Source of the DNA: Pelosinus sp. UFO1
GTDB lineage: Bacteria; Bacillota; Negativicutes; DSM-13327
Assembly (NCBI RefSeq): GCF_000725345.1
Contig: NZ_CP008852.1
Span: 5,035,001 to 5,099,000, forward strand
DNA length: 64,000 bases
Reading direction: 5' to 3'
A model generated the notes under the pieces. The model was given only the letters and a program-made list of their open reading frames with translations. It did not search any database and was not told the DNA's origin. Each line of letters starts with the position of its first letter. Within the stretch, counting starts at the first letter, position 1. Of the stretch, positions 16,845-26,213 are shown piece by piece. The position numbers and the translations under genes are program-made.

Positions 16845-16924
16845 AGAATCACCTCTAGAAGTAAGATATTCAGCCTGGGATTGAAAGTCTACTGTTTTAC
16901 CAGCTAAACTCTTTAGTGAGCCAA

Positions 16925-18520
16925 TTACTTTTCAATAAAAGCTGTCTTAAAATCAGCGAGGCCGAGAACTGACCAGAAATAGCCTTTTACGTAAGGTTTA
17001 GTGACAAAGGGCTGGGTTGTATAGTAAATGGGAAGGATGACTCCATCATCAAAAAGAATTTTCTCCCCATCATGCATAGCTTGCATACGAACCTTTTGAT
17101 CCATAGTCGACTGTGCTTGTTCTATCACACGATTATAGACGGGATTGTTATATTTAGCATCATTAGTAGGATCTTTAAATACATCCATAAAGGTCATGGG
17201 ATCCGCATAATCTCCTACCCAGGAGGCACGAGCAATTTGGAATTCACCTTGATGTCGCGATTCTAAGAAAACTTTAGATTCTTGATTTGTTAAGGTAACG
17301 GAAATACCTAGGTTTTGTTTCCACATTTCTTGAATGGCTTCGGCAATTGATTTATGCATTTCACCTGTATTGAATAAAAGCGTGATTGGTGGTAGTCCTT
17401 TGCCCTCAGGATATCCAGCTTCTGCTAGCATTTTTTTTGCTAAGGCTACATCTTCTACCTCATAATTGCCTCCTTCCTCGCGGAAGTCTTTATTGGTGGC
17501 AGGATTGATCAGCCCAGGCGCAACCCAAGAATAGGCTGGTTTTTTACTTCCTTTAATAACGTTTTTAACAAGTGATTCACGGCTAATTGCTAAAGCAAGG
17601 GCTTTGCGAACCTTAGGATTATCCAAAGGGGCCTTTTGCGTATTAAATACATAGTAGTAGGTGCCGAGATAAGGTGATATTTTGAGGAGACCAGCTTGAT
17701 TTAAGCGGTCATGTTCTACCACGGGTGGCTCTACCATCATATCTGCTTGGTTATTTTCAACGAGTGCCAGCCGAGTTGATTGGGAATCGCTGATTGGCCA
17801 TTCCATCTTTGACAATTTTACGGCTGCTACATCCCAATATTGATCGTTTTTAGCAAATTGAAGCTGCCCACTATGAACCCAATTGGTAATTTTGAAGGGG
17901 CCATTTCCGATTAATGTTGTAACATCGTTAGCCCAATTGTCAGGATTAGCCGCCACCGTCTTTTGATTAACGGGGTAGAAAGCATGAAATGCTGTTAAAT
18001 TCAAGAAATAGGCAGTGGGCTTTTCTAACGTTACTTCCAAGGTGTGATCATTGAGAACTTTTATTCCAAGGGCGTCGGCCCCTAGTTTTTTTTCGTTATA
18101 GGCCTGGGCATTTTTAATAGGAAATAACATGTAAGCATTTTCGAAAGCTAATTCTGGATTTAAAGCGCGTTTCCAAGCAAATTCAAAATCTGCGGCGGTG
18201 ACAGGGTCACCATTAGACCATTTGGCATTAGAGCGCAAGTAAAAAGTATATGTAAGCCCATCACTAGAAACATCCCATTTTTCTGCTGCACCTAGTGTAG
18301 GCTGGTCTTTGGCATCAAGACGGGTCAACCCTTCAAAGAGTTGTAGCTCTACCAAGGATTCTGGAATGGCTGTGGATTTAGCTGGATCTAAAGTGGCTGG
18401 TTCCGCTTCTAAGGCGTAGCGAAGCACCTGTTCATTATTGCTCGTTTTACTACACCCCACTCCGAGGAGAAGGATCATTACCATCATTAGCATTAATCCA
18501 ATGAGTTTTTTATACGACAT
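16925..18520 (-). CDS. oppA: Oligopeptide/dipeptide ABC transporter substrate-binding lipoprotein
   Basis: A 531-residue SBP_bac_5 protein. The N-terminal signal ends in the lipobox LGVGC with Cys23 as lipidation site. The family signature (EPATLDPAKSTAIPESLVELQLFEGL region, NAKWSNGDPVTAADFEFAWKR region) is clear. It captures peptides outside the inner membrane and delivers them to the OppB/OppC channel. It lies after the transporter and serine hydrolase genes in the same operon. Whether it prefers murein tripeptides is inferred from the neighbours. Confidence 0.92.
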   Translation of the reverse strand: MSYKKLIGLMLMMVMILLLGVGCSKTSNNEQVLRYALEAEPATLDPAKSTAIPESLVELQLFEGLTRLDAKDQPTLGAAEKWDVSSDGLTYTFYLRSNAKWSNGDPVTAADFEFAWKRALNPELAFENAYMLFPIKNAQAYNEKKLGADALGIKVLNDHTLEVTLEKPTAYFLNLTAFHAFYPVNQKTVAANPDNWANDVTTLIGNGPFKITNWVHSGQLQFAKNDQYWDVAAVKLSKMEWPISDSQSTRLALVENNQADMMVEPPVVEHDRLNQAGLLKISPYLGTYYYVFNTQKAPLDNPKVRKALALAISRESLVKNVIKGSKKPAYSWVAPGLINPATNKDFREEGGNYEVEDVALAKKMLAEAGYPEGKGLPPITLLFNTGEMHKSIAEAIQEMWKQNLGISVTLTNQESKVFLESRHQGEFQIARASWVGDYADPMTFMDVFKDPTNDAKYNNPVYNRVIEQAQSTMDQKVRMQAMHDGEKILFDDGVILPIYYTTQPFVTKPYVKGYFWSVLGLADFKTAFIEK

Positions 18521-18543
18521 TGTTATTCCTCCTAATAATTTAC

Positions 18544-19338
18544 TTACCTATCTTCTGGAAGGTGAAAGTAGTCATAGATTTCTTTGCCAAGAGAAGCTAC
18601 CAACTGAAGTCCTTGGAAATTAACGGTAAGGTCAGCCGTCAAAATACAAATAATATAGGGGCCACCGGGCAGGAATAAGATCCCTCCATCATGTTCTACC
18701 CCAGATAAGGTTCCCGTTTTATGAGCGATTACCGTTTCTTCTGGTAAATAAAAAGGTAACTTATCTTGGACTTGCTGCCTAGTTAGGATATCTAGCATTA
18801 ATTCACTATATTCAGTAGGTAGTTTTGAATTGCCATAAATAATAGAGAACAAATGGGCTAAATCAGCTGCTGAGGTATCATTTTCTTTTCCTGCTAAGGC
18901 AGCCTCGAAATCCATCATGCGCCGTCTAAGTACAGTTTGCCCTAATCCAAGGTCCTTCATAGTTTTATTAACTGAGTCCATCCCAACGAGGTCAATCAGC
19001 ATATTGGTAGCCGTATTGTCACTAAGGATAATCATTAAGGTAAGAAGTTCGCGAACCGTCATACTAATATTTGGGCGCAACTCCTTAAGAATACCGGCAC
19101 CACCTGTACGGAAATGATCCGTTACGACAAGAGATTCATCTAGGGATATGAGGCCTGATGCAGTTTGGCGCACCACTTCATAGAGAATAGGGACCTTAAT
19201 CATACTTGCAGAAGGGAATATCATTTCTGGATTTATTTCAACGCTTTCTCCAGTAGTGTGGCTCTGAATAACGATACCCCAGCGCCCCGTATATCTTGCT
19301 AAAACATGTTCTATTTTCTTACGTAATTCTTCCATCAT
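18544..19338 (-). CDS. Class-A beta-lactamase-like serine hydrolase
   Basis: The 264-residue protein keeps the three penicillin-recognising motifs: SxxK (Ser45-Met-Ile-Lys48), SDN (106-108) and KTG (207-209). It has no signal peptide, and the omega-loop (around Glu145, FEAALAGKEND) lacks the Glu-x-x-x-Asn pair of true class A enzymes. It is therefore more likely a peptidase or esterase-type member acting in the cytoplasm on D-amino-acid peptides than a resistance enzyme. It is embedded between oppF and oppA. Two adjacent ATG codons could serve as start. Confidence 0.82.
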   Translation of the reverse strand: MMEELRKKIEHVLARYTGRWGIVIQSHTTGESVEINPEMIFPSASMIKVPILYEVVRQTASGLISLDESLVVTDHFRTGGAGILKELRPNISMTVRELLTLMIILSDNTATNMLIDLVGMDSVNKTMKDLGLGQTVLRRRMMDFEAALAGKENDTSAADLAHLFSIIYGNSKLPTEYSELMLDILTRQQVQDKLPFYLPEETVIAHKTGTLSGVEHDGGILFLPGGPYIICILTADLTVNFQGLQLVASLGKEIYDYFHLPEDR

Positions 19339-19347
19339 TCTCTTCCT

Positions 19348-20325
19348 TTACAATTTATGTAGTAAATGACATGCTGCCATATGACCAGCGCCTATATCAA
19401 CAAAAGCTGGTTCTAGCTCCGAGCATAGGGACATAGCGTGGGGGCAACGAGTGGAAAATCGGCAGCCAGAGGGCGGATTAATGGGACTTGGTATATCACC
19501 TACTAGGTGAATTCGCTTTCTCTTCCCTTCTACCAAGGGATCTGGAATCGGGATAGAGGAAAGTAACGCTTGGGTATAGGGATGCTGCGGGTTGCTATAG
19601 AGTTCTATGCTATCCGCTAATTCAACAATTTTGCCTAAGTACATGACAGCGACACGATTGCTAATATGCTTCACCATGGCTAAATCGTGAGCAATGAATA
19701 AATAGGTTAAGCCTAATTCTTTTTGCAGACGTTCCAAAAGATTCACGACTTGAGCCTGGATAGATACATCTAAAGCAGAGATTGGCTCATCGCAAATAAT
19801 AAAGCTTGGCTCTACGGCCAAAGCTCGAGCAATACCGATTCTCTGCTGCTGGCCACCGCTAAATTCATGAGGAAAACGACTCATGTGTTCAGAATGCATT
19901 CCTACCAGTTGCAAGAGATCAATAATACGCTCCTTACGTTCTTTGGGTGAAACAAGCTTATGAATGTCCAGGGGTTCCCCGATTATATCACCTGCAGTCA
20001 TACGAGGATTTAAGGACGCATAAGGATCTTGGAAGATCATCTGCATGTCACGTCGTAACTTTTTTTTATCTGTGGAGCTATCGATGTTCTTTCCATTGAA
20101 TAAGATTTCACCAGCAGTGGGCTTATATAATTGAATAATCGTTCGTCCCGTGGTAGATTTGCCACAACCGCTTTCTCCTACGAGTCCGAGGGTTTCTCCT
20201 CTATCAATAGAAAAACTTACGTCATCAACTGCTTTCAAATAGGAAGTGGGGCGACCAAAGAAATTATTTTGTGTAACAAAATATTTTTTTAGATTGCGTA
20301 CTTCTAGAATCGCTGTTTCTTTCAT
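19348..20325 (-). CDS. oppF: Oligopeptide ABC transporter ATP-binding protein, OppF/DppF type
   Basis: The 325-residue ATPase has Walker A GLVGESGCGKSTTGR, signature SGGQQQRIGIARAL, Walker B FIICDEPISALD and the H-loop AHDL. The C-terminal oligo_HPY extension with CRFSTRCPHAMSLC holds the cysteines of an Fe-S cluster seen in Dpp/Opp ATPases. It pairs with OppD to power uptake. It starts 7 nt after the oppD stop and ends 9 nt before the serine hydrolase gene. Confidence 0.94.
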   Translation of the reverse strand: MKETAILEVRNLKKYFVTQNNFFGRPTSYLKAVDDVSFSIDRGETLGLVGESGCGKSTTGRTIIQLYKPTAGEILFNGKNIDSSTDKKKLRRDMQMIFQDPYASLNPRMTAGDIIGEPLDIHKLVSPKERKERIIDLLQLVGMHSEHMSRFPHEFSGGQQQRIGIARALAVEPSFIICDEPISALDVSIQAQVVNLLERLQKELGLTYLFIAHDLAMVKHISNRVAVMYLGKIVELADSIELYSNPQHPYTQALLSSIPIPDPLVEGKRKRIHLVGDIPSPINPPSGCRFSTRCPHAMSLCSELEPAFVDIGAGHMAACHLLHKL

Positions 20326-20332
20326 GAACCAA

Positions 20333-21331
20333 TTACCTCCCCTTTGCCCCTGGTGCGTCAGGATGTTGTAACCAACATCTCACACTGTGGTTTTGGCTAA
20401 TATGTGTAGTTTCAGGAGCATGCTCTAGGCAAATATGCATCGTATGGGGGCAACGAGGGTGGAAGAGACAGCCTCGCGGTGGTTGTAAAAGATCAGGTGG
20501 CTGCCCGTCAACGGTAGATAGAACTTGTTTATCCATATCCATGCGCGGCACCGATTGTAAAAGCCCTTGGGTATAGGGGTGCTGGGGGTTATGAAAGATG
20601 TCCATGGCTGTTCCCGCCTCAGCAATTTTACCTGCATACATTACAAGAATTCGGCTGCAGAGTCCAGCAATGGCCCCAAGATCGTGGGAAATCAAGATAA
20701 TGGCAGTATTAAATCTTTCTTGTAGATCTTTCATAAGATCAAGAATTTGCGCTTGGATCGTTACATCGAGGGCAGTAGTCGGTTCGTCAGCGATCAAGAG
20801 TTTAGGGTTACAAGAGAGTGCCATAGCGATCATGGCACGCTGCCTCATGCCACCACTAAATTGGTGGGGATAATCTTTTATACGCTGTTCTGGTGAAGGG
20901 ATGCCTACCAAACGTAGTAATTCTACGGCTCGAGTGTAAGCGTCTTTCTTGTTCATTCCCTGATGTAGTTGAAGAGCTTCCACGATTTGCATCCCTACAG
21001 TAAGCACTGGGTTAAGGGCCGTCATAGCATCTTGAAAAATCATGCTAATTTCATTGCCACGAATTTTTGCCATAGCGGTTTCTGACATCTTTAGTAAATC
21101 AGAGTTCTCAAATAGTATTTTCCCATTGCCATAACGACCAGGTGGCGTTGGGATCAGCTGCATAATCGAATGGGCCGTTACACTTTTGCCGCAGCCTGAC
21201 TCGCCGACAATCCCGAGGGCCTCTCCAGGAAAGACTTGAAAACTAATATGGTCAACGGCTTTCACCTCGCCGGCATAGGTATCAAAGGATACGGATAGTT
21301 CTTGGACATCTAATAAAGGATTATTTTTCAT
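20333..21331 (-). CDS. oppD: Oligopeptide ABC transporter ATP-binding protein, OppD/DppD type
   Basis: The 332-residue ATPase carries Walker A GIVGESGCGKSVTAHS, signature FSGGMRQRAMIAMALS, Walker B LLIADEPTTALD, H-loop SHDL and the C-terminal CLFHPRCPHTMHIC cysteine motif. It is the second ATPase subunit of the importer, forming a heterodimer with OppF. Spacing to oppC (8 nt) indicates tight translational coupling. Confidence 0.94.
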   Translation of the reverse strand: MKNNPLLDVQELSVSFDTYAGEVKAVDHISFQVFPGEALGIVGESGCGKSVTAHSIMQLIPTPPGRYGNGKILFENSDLLKMSETAMAKIRGNEISMIFQDAMTALNPVLTVGMQIVEALQLHQGMNKKDAYTRAVELLRLVGIPSPEQRIKDYPHQFSGGMRQRAMIAMALSCNPKLLIADEPTTALDVTIQAQILDLMKDLQERFNTAIILISHDLGAIAGLCSRILVMYAGKIAEAGTAMDIFHNPQHPYTQGLLQSVPRMDMDKQVLSTVDGQPPDLLQPPRGCLFHPRCPHTMHICLEHAPETTHISQNHSVRCWLQHPDAPGAKGR

Positions 21332-21339
21332 TTTACCTC

Positions 21340-22251
21340 CTAACGCCGAACGCGGGGATCTAATGCATCTCGCAAACCATCCCCTAAGAAATTGAAGGCC
21401 AACATAGTAATACTGATGGCCATAGCGGGAAAGAACAATTGGAAGGGGTAGGATCTTAGACTGGTAATTCCCTCAGAAGCTAGTACTCCCCAGCTTGCCA
21501 TGGGCGCTGCCACGCCAAGACCAATAAAGCTTAAAAACGCTTCGGTAAAAATTGCTTCGGGAATCGCCAGAGTCATAGTGATAATAATAGGGCCCATACT
21601 ATTGGGAAGCAGATGATGAACAAGAATGCGCCAGTTGCTCGCCCCAATGGTACGAGCGGCAATCACATATTCTTGTTCTTTTAAGCTTAAAATTTGCCCA
21701 CGAACAATTCGTGCCATGTTTAGCCAATAAGCAATACCTAAGGCGATAAAAATATTCGTCAGTCCTGGCTGTAAGACGACCATCAGCAAGATTACATAGA
21801 GCAAAACAGGTATACCATATAAAATATCAACAATATTCATCATAACTCGGTCAACACGGCCACCGAAAAAACCCGCGATCCCACCGTAAAAAACTCCGAT
21901 AGTAAGGTTGAGAAAACTGGCGACCACTCCGATAGACAATGAGATTCGTGCACCATACAAGACACGGATAAATAAGTCTCGCCCAAGGCTGTCAGTACCG
22001 AACCAGTGCTCGGCACTAGGAGGTTTATTGGTCTGCATAAGATTCTGATCGGAGTAACTCCCTGAAGATAATAAGGGTCCAATAAGGGCAAGTAGGAAAA
22101 TCAATAGAATTGTACATAGGCCTATCATCGCCAACTTATTTTTTTTCAGGCGCCGCCAAGCAGCTTGGCTAAAAGTGGTACTAGGGCGGGCGGGAGTAGC
22201 AAGGGTACCTTTTTGTAAGATGGGCTCAAAGGATTGATTATTTAGCTGCAT
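21340..22251 (-). CDS. oppC: Oligopeptide ABC transporter permease, OppC/DppC type
   Basis: The 303-residue protein has an N-terminal cytoplasmic arm, then an OppC_N segment with a first helix (LAMIGLCTILLIFLLALIGP), and five further helices. The EAA loop is EYVIAARTIGASNWRILVHHLLPN, which docks on the ATPases. It forms the translocation channel together with OppB, 3 nt upstream. Confidence 0.93.
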   Translation of the reverse strand: MQLNNQSFEPILQKGTLATPARPSTTFSQAAWRRLKKNKLAMIGLCTILLIFLLALIGPLLSSGSYSDQNLMQTNKPPSAEHWFGTDSLGRDLFIRVLYGARISLSIGVVASFLNLTIGVFYGGIAGFFGGRVDRVMMNIVDILYGIPVLLYVILLMVVLQPGLTNIFIALGIAYWLNMARIVRGQILSLKEQEYVIAARTIGASNWRILVHHLLPNSMGPIIITMTLAIPEAIFTEAFLSFIGLGVAAPMASWGVLASEGITSLRSYPFQLFFPAMAISITMLAFNFLGDGLRDALDPRVRR

Positions 22252-22254
22252 TCA

Positions 22255-23187
22255 TTATTCCCCCTGTTCCCCATCAATTTTTATCCGAGGATTGAGCAGT
22301 GGATAGATAAGATCCACAAATAAATTTAAACCGATTACGAGCACACTATAAAAGATTGTTACACCAAGAATGACTGTATAATCTCGGTTATAAATGCTAG
22401 TAACAAAATGTCGCCCAAGGCCTGGAATCGCAAAGATGGTTTCAATAATAAAGCTTCCTGTCAATATTGAAGCAGACATAGGTCCGATATAGGTAACGAC
22501 GGGAATTAAAGCATTTTTTAGTGCATGCCGATATAAGATAACAGACTGGGATAAGCCCTTTGCCCGGGCTGTCTTAATGTAATCCTGAGCAAGAACTTCC
22601 AGCATACTCGAACGAGTAAGGCGAGCTATGAAGGCCGTGGGATGTGCGGCTAAGGCAATGGCCGGCAAGATCGCATAAGTAAATCCACCCCACATGGCTG
22701 CTGGCAATAAGGCGAGCTTAATAGCAAAAACGTAAATTAGTAAGGTAGCAAGTACAAAACTGGGGACAGAAACACCTAGAGTTGCAAAGAGCATTGTGGT
22801 ATAATCTTGCCATTTGTTTTGGCGAAGAGCTGCTATGGCCCCAGCAGGAATTCCCATTAAAATGGATAAGCCAATGCTGAATGCCCCTAATTGTAAAGAT
22901 ACAGGAAAGCTTTCACGGATTAGATCATTAACAGTACGTCCCCCATACTTAAAGGAAGGACCCAAATCAAATCGAATCAGATTGCCCAAATAGTCAATAT
23001 ACTGTTTCCACAAAGGATCATGAAGCCGATAACGTTCCTCGATATTTTTTAGTACAGCAGCGGGGATATTTTTTTCGCTAGTAAAAGGGCCACCAGGAAT
23101 GGCATGCATTAAAAAAAAGGTGATGGTAATAATGGCCAATAATACAAGAAGAGAATTAAAAGTGCGGTTTAGCATATAACGGAACAA
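22255..23187 (-). CDS. oppB: Oligopeptide ABC transporter permease, OppB/DppB type
   Basis: The 310-residue permease has the DppB start (RYMLNRTFNSLLVLLAIITI), six membrane helices and the EAA loop DYIKTARAKGLSQSVILYRHALKNA in its C-terminal half. It is the first gene of the minus-strand peptide operon. TTG 23187 is used, with AAAGGAG 11 nt upstream; an in-frame ATG four codons later is an alternative. A terminator-like hairpin sits in the leader 26 nt before the start, so expression may be attenuated. Confidence 0.92.
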   Translation of the reverse strand: MFRYMLNRTFNSLLVLLAIITITFFLMHAIPGGPFTSEKNIPAAVLKNIEERYRLHDPLWKQYIDYLGNLIRFDLGPSFKYGGRTVNDLIRESFPVSLQLGAFSIGLSILMGIPAGAIAALRQNKWQDYTTMLFATLGVSVPSFVLATLLIYVFAIKLALLPAAMWGGFTYAILPAIALAAHPTAFIARLTRSSMLEVLAQDYIKTARAKGLSQSVILYRHALKNALIPVVTYIGPMSASILTGSFIIETIFAIPGLGRHFVTSIYNRDYTVILGVTIFYSVLVIGLNLFVDLIYPLLNPRIKIDGEQGE

Positions 23188-23211
23188 AAGCGGTACACTC
23201 CTTTCTTAAGC

Positions 23212-23244
23212 AGAAAAAGGCATACTTACTGTATGCCTTTTTGA
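23212..23244 (-). promoter_or_regulatory. Terminator-like hairpin in the oppB leader
   Basis: AAAAAGGCATAC (23214-23225) pairs perfectly with GTATGCCTTTTT (23231-23242). Read on the minus strand it ends in five T immediately upstream of oppB, as in an attenuator. No plus-strand gene ends nearby. The rest of the 23245-23559 gap shows a possible minus-strand TATAAT near 23410 but no riboswitch that I recognise. Confidence 0.6.
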
Positions 23245-23559
23245 GGATCATTCTTATCTATAGACTCCCTTAATGTTGTGGGACTTATACAATACCCTAG
23301 TTGGATCGGCTTATGTTGTAATTTAAGGTAAACATTCTATGAAAAGACAGCAAAGTCCTTCTCTTGTCCGGAACTAAATGGTTTCTGCGAGGAGATGTCA
23401 TTATAAAATAAGCAAATTTTATTGCAGGGTTTTACATTTTCATAGCAAATAGTGAATGAGTGGGATTAATGCAGCAGAGCCCAATATCCATTTCTGATGG
23501 TTGCGAGCTATAATGCTTAATTCAGCTTAAATAACAAGTACACTATGGAGGTAGTTGTC

Positions 23560-24369
23560 GTGGGTCGAAGAGTTTTGTCATTAGTGCTCCTCATTACTTT
23601 CCTATGGAGCGGGCTTGTCTTTGGGGCTGCCAAGCAACCAGATGTGGAGGCTGAAGCTGCCATTTTAATGGTAGCGGATACAAAAGAAATTTTATTTGAT
23701 AAAAATTCCAAAGGTATTATGTACCCGGCTAGTACGACTAAGATTATGACTCTGATTACTGCTCTAGAAAAAGGTAACCCAAATAGTGTCGTAACGGTTA
23801 GCCCCAAAGCTGCTGCCTGCGAAGAATCCAGGCTAGAGCTAAATGCAGGCGACAAATTGACACTAAATGAAGCAATGACAGGTATGATGCTGGTCTCAGG
23901 CAATGATGCCGCTGAGGCAATTGCTGAGAATGTAGGTGGTTCCATACCCAAATTTGTATACATGATGAATCAGATGGCAGATAAGATTGGTGTGGAAAAT
24001 ACGCATTTTACCAACCCTCATGGCTTGCCTGACCCAATTAATCACTATACGACAGCATATGATCTTGCATTGATTACTGCATATGGTATGAAAATACCAA
24101 GCTTTGAAAAAATCGTATCGACCCCTACATACGAAGTTAAATTTCTCAATCGAGATAGTATTTATGCGACGAATACAAACAAACTACTAAAAACCTATCC
24201 AGGGATGAATGGTGTTAAGACAGGTTACACCAACGATGCTGGTGAATGTTTAGTAGCAAGTGCTAAAAGGGGTAATGTAGAACTTATTGCTGTCATCCTT
24301 AACAGCGATTATCGCTGGCGTGATGCGACTAAATTATTGGATTACGGTTTTGCTCAGCTTGGCCTGTAA
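23560..24369 (+). CDS. D-alanyl-D-alanine carboxypeptidase, DacF-like, short form
   Basis: GTG 23560 is preferred over ATG 23545 because GGAGGT (23547-23552) lies just upstream of it. The 269-residue protein starts with a signal peptide (VLSLVLLITFLWSGLVFGAA). It has the active-site motifs PASTTK (SxxK), SGN in LVSGNDAAEAIAE, and KTG in GVKTGYTNDAG. Family members trim the terminal D-Ala of murein pentapeptides. It stops right after the catalytic domain, without the PBP5_C domain and membrane anchor, so it would be soluble in the periplasm. Confidence 0.9.
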   Translation: MGRRVLSLVLLITFLWSGLVFGAAKQPDVEAEAAILMVADTKEILFDKNSKGIMYPASTTKIMTLITALEKGNPNSVVTVSPKAAACEESRLELNAGDKLTLNEAMTGMMLVSGNDAAEAIAENVGGSIPKFVYMMNQMADKIGVENTHFTNPHGLPDPINHYTTAYDLALITAYGMKIPSFEKIVSTPTYEVKFLNRDSIYATNTNKLLKTYPGMNGVKTGYTNDAGECLVASAKRGNVELIAVILNSDYRWRDATKLLDYGFAQLGL

Positions 24370-24450
24370 AGGTATGTAACCTGGCGTTCTCTAGTTTAAA
24401 AATCTAGACTCTGTCGAATACTACTAGCAAAAACGATAGAGGATAACAGA

Positions 24451-26157
24451 ATGCAAATAATTATAAATAATTATCAATGGTTATATATATTGCTATTTTT
24501 ATTAGTTCTTTTGTTACTAGGAGCAATTTTTTTGGCGAAGCCGATTATGCGTTATATCATCAAAAGAGTGACAAATGATGCATTAGGCAAACTGCTTACC
24601 GATGATTATACGCAAAATATTGCGGAGCTGCTGCCATCACTAACTCGATTTTCTTTATTAAATTTAGTGGAAATGAGTTTGCGTGCCCAAACGGGAAAAG
24701 CCTTAGCACGGCCATTAGGATCACCTAAACACTTTATTGGGTATGATAATTTAATGTTTTCTCCACGGCAGATGACCTCCTTATCTTTGCCTGAAAGTGC
24801 TAAGATTAATATGAGTGTAACGATCGGCTCTAGTGCAAAAAAACCTCTTAGAATAAAGATTCCTTTGATGATCGGGGGTATGGCCTATGGACTTGCGATG
24901 AGTGAAGAGTCTAAGGTTGCATTGGCTAGAGCTTCAAAAAAACTGGGAACTGCAGCCAATTCGGGGGAAGGTCCTTTTTTACCTGAAGAACCAGGAGAAT
25001 CAGGCAAGTTTGTTCTACAAATCTGCTGTTGGTCATGGGGGGCAAGAACGAATAAACAAATTGCCGTTGCTGATATGTTAGAGGTTAAGATGGGACAAGG
25101 AGCAGATGTCGGGGTATCCCGCATAGAGGCTGCGGAGTTTGCTGGCAGAGCACGCGTTTTGGGAGGCTTAGCCCCCGATGAGCCAGCAATAGTCCTTAAT
25201 GCCCCTCCGGGGATTGAAAAGCCGGAGGATTGGCCTAGATTCATTGAAGAATTGCGACAAAGAGCGAACGGCATTCCCATAGGGCTCAAAATTATGGCGA
25301 CGGATCACCTAGAAGAGGAATTAGCTATGGCGGTAGCATTAGGGTTTGATGCAATTGTTATTGATGGATGCGAAGGTGGTTCCCATGCAACTGCCCCTAT
25401 TAAACAAGATGATTTTGGCATACCTAGCCTGCATGCGCTGGTAAGAGCAAAACGTTTTTTACAAGATAGCCAAATGAGCCTGATTATATCAGGGGGTTAT
25501 TTTACACCCGGTCAATGTCTAAAAGCGTTGGCTTTAGGAGCAGATGCTATTTACTTGGCAACTGTACCTCTTTTTGCCCTTGGACATAATCAAATCGCAA
25601 AGGTGGCCCCATGGGAACCACCTACTACGTTGATCTACTACAATTCTCCAACCAAAACACAGCTTGATGTTGATCAGGCAGCCACTAGCGTAGCCAATGT
25701 ATTGACAGCCATGGTTTTGGAAATGAAGGAAGCAATGCGCGCCTTAGGGAAAAAATCACTAAAAGAACTTAGTGCTAAAGATCTTGTAGCACTTGATGAT
25801 ATAACAGCCCAAATTACAGGCGTAAAAAGCGTGTTTGATAAACCTATTGTGCCAGCGGTAATAACGAAAAATAATAATCAAGGGAAAGGGCAGCAAGCAA
25901 AACAAAAGAGTGAGCAGCTTAGTCTTCAAGAACTAAAGGATGAGATTGGAATTCAAGAGTTTACTAAGGCCATTGAACTGAATCCAAAGTATATTCTTGC
26001 CCACTTCGGCCTGGGACTAGCTTACGAGAAAAAAGGTTTATACCAAGACGCGATTCGTGCATATGGTAAGGTTATTGAAAATGCCAATCTGCCACAAGAT
26101 AAAAGTTGGGTGGAATCAGCCCAAGATCGTATTAAAGAGCTCGGCGAAAAGATATGA
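24451..26157 (+). CDS. Membrane-anchored glutamate-synthase-like FMN domain protein with C-terminal TPR
   Basis: Residues 1-30 form one membrane helix. Residues ~80-430 match the FMN-binding TIM barrel of the glutamate synthase central domain: PLMIGGMAYGLAMSEESKVAL, AANSGEGPF, GLKIMATDHLEEEL, VIDGCEGGSHATAP and IISGGYFTPGQCLKALALGA. Residues ~500-560 form a TPR unit (FTKAIELNPKYILAHFGLGL). The glutaminase domain is absent, so it is not a normal glutamate synthase. The true substrate is unknown. The TPR tail suggests a protein partner. It may be in an operon with the FliG-N-like gene 57 nt downstream. Confidence 0.82.
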   Translation: MQIIINNYQWLYILLFLLVLLLLGAIFLAKPIMRYIIKRVTNDALGKLLTDDYTQNIAELLPSLTRFSLLNLVEMSLRAQTGKALARPLGSPKHFIGYDNLMFSPRQMTSLSLPESAKINMSVTIGSSAKKPLRIKIPLMIGGMAYGLAMSEESKVALARASKKLGTAANSGEGPFLPEEPGESGKFVLQICCWSWGARTNKQIAVADMLEVKMGQGADVGVSRIEAAEFAGRARVLGGLAPDEPAIVLNAPPGIEKPEDWPRFIEELRQRANGIPIGLKIMATDHLEEELAMAVALGFDAIVIDGCEGGSHATAPIKQDDFGIPSLHALVRAKRFLQDSQMSLIISGGYFTPGQCLKALALGADAIYLATVPLFALGHNQIAKVAPWEPPTTLIYYNSPTKTQLDVDQAATSVANVLTAMVLEMKEAMRALGKKSLKELSAKDLVALDDITAQITGVKSVFDKPIVPAVITKNNNQGKGQQAKQKSEQLSLQELKDEIGIQEFTKAIELNPKYILAHFGLGLAYEKKGLYQDAIRAYGKVIENANLPQDKSWVESAQDRIKELGEKI

Positions 26158-26213
26158 ATGATCTTAACACGTTCATACAAGCGTCCTGGTTTCTGCTAAG
26201 GAGGTAAAATATA

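Noticed and set aside
18544-19338. Antibiotic-resistance beta-lactamase
   Set aside because: No signal peptide and no Glu-x-x-x-Asn omega loop; the operon context points to peptide metabolism.
23245-23544. T-box or known riboswitch in the oppB leader
   Set aside because: No T-box core sequence and no conserved riboswitch core was found by eye on the minus strand.
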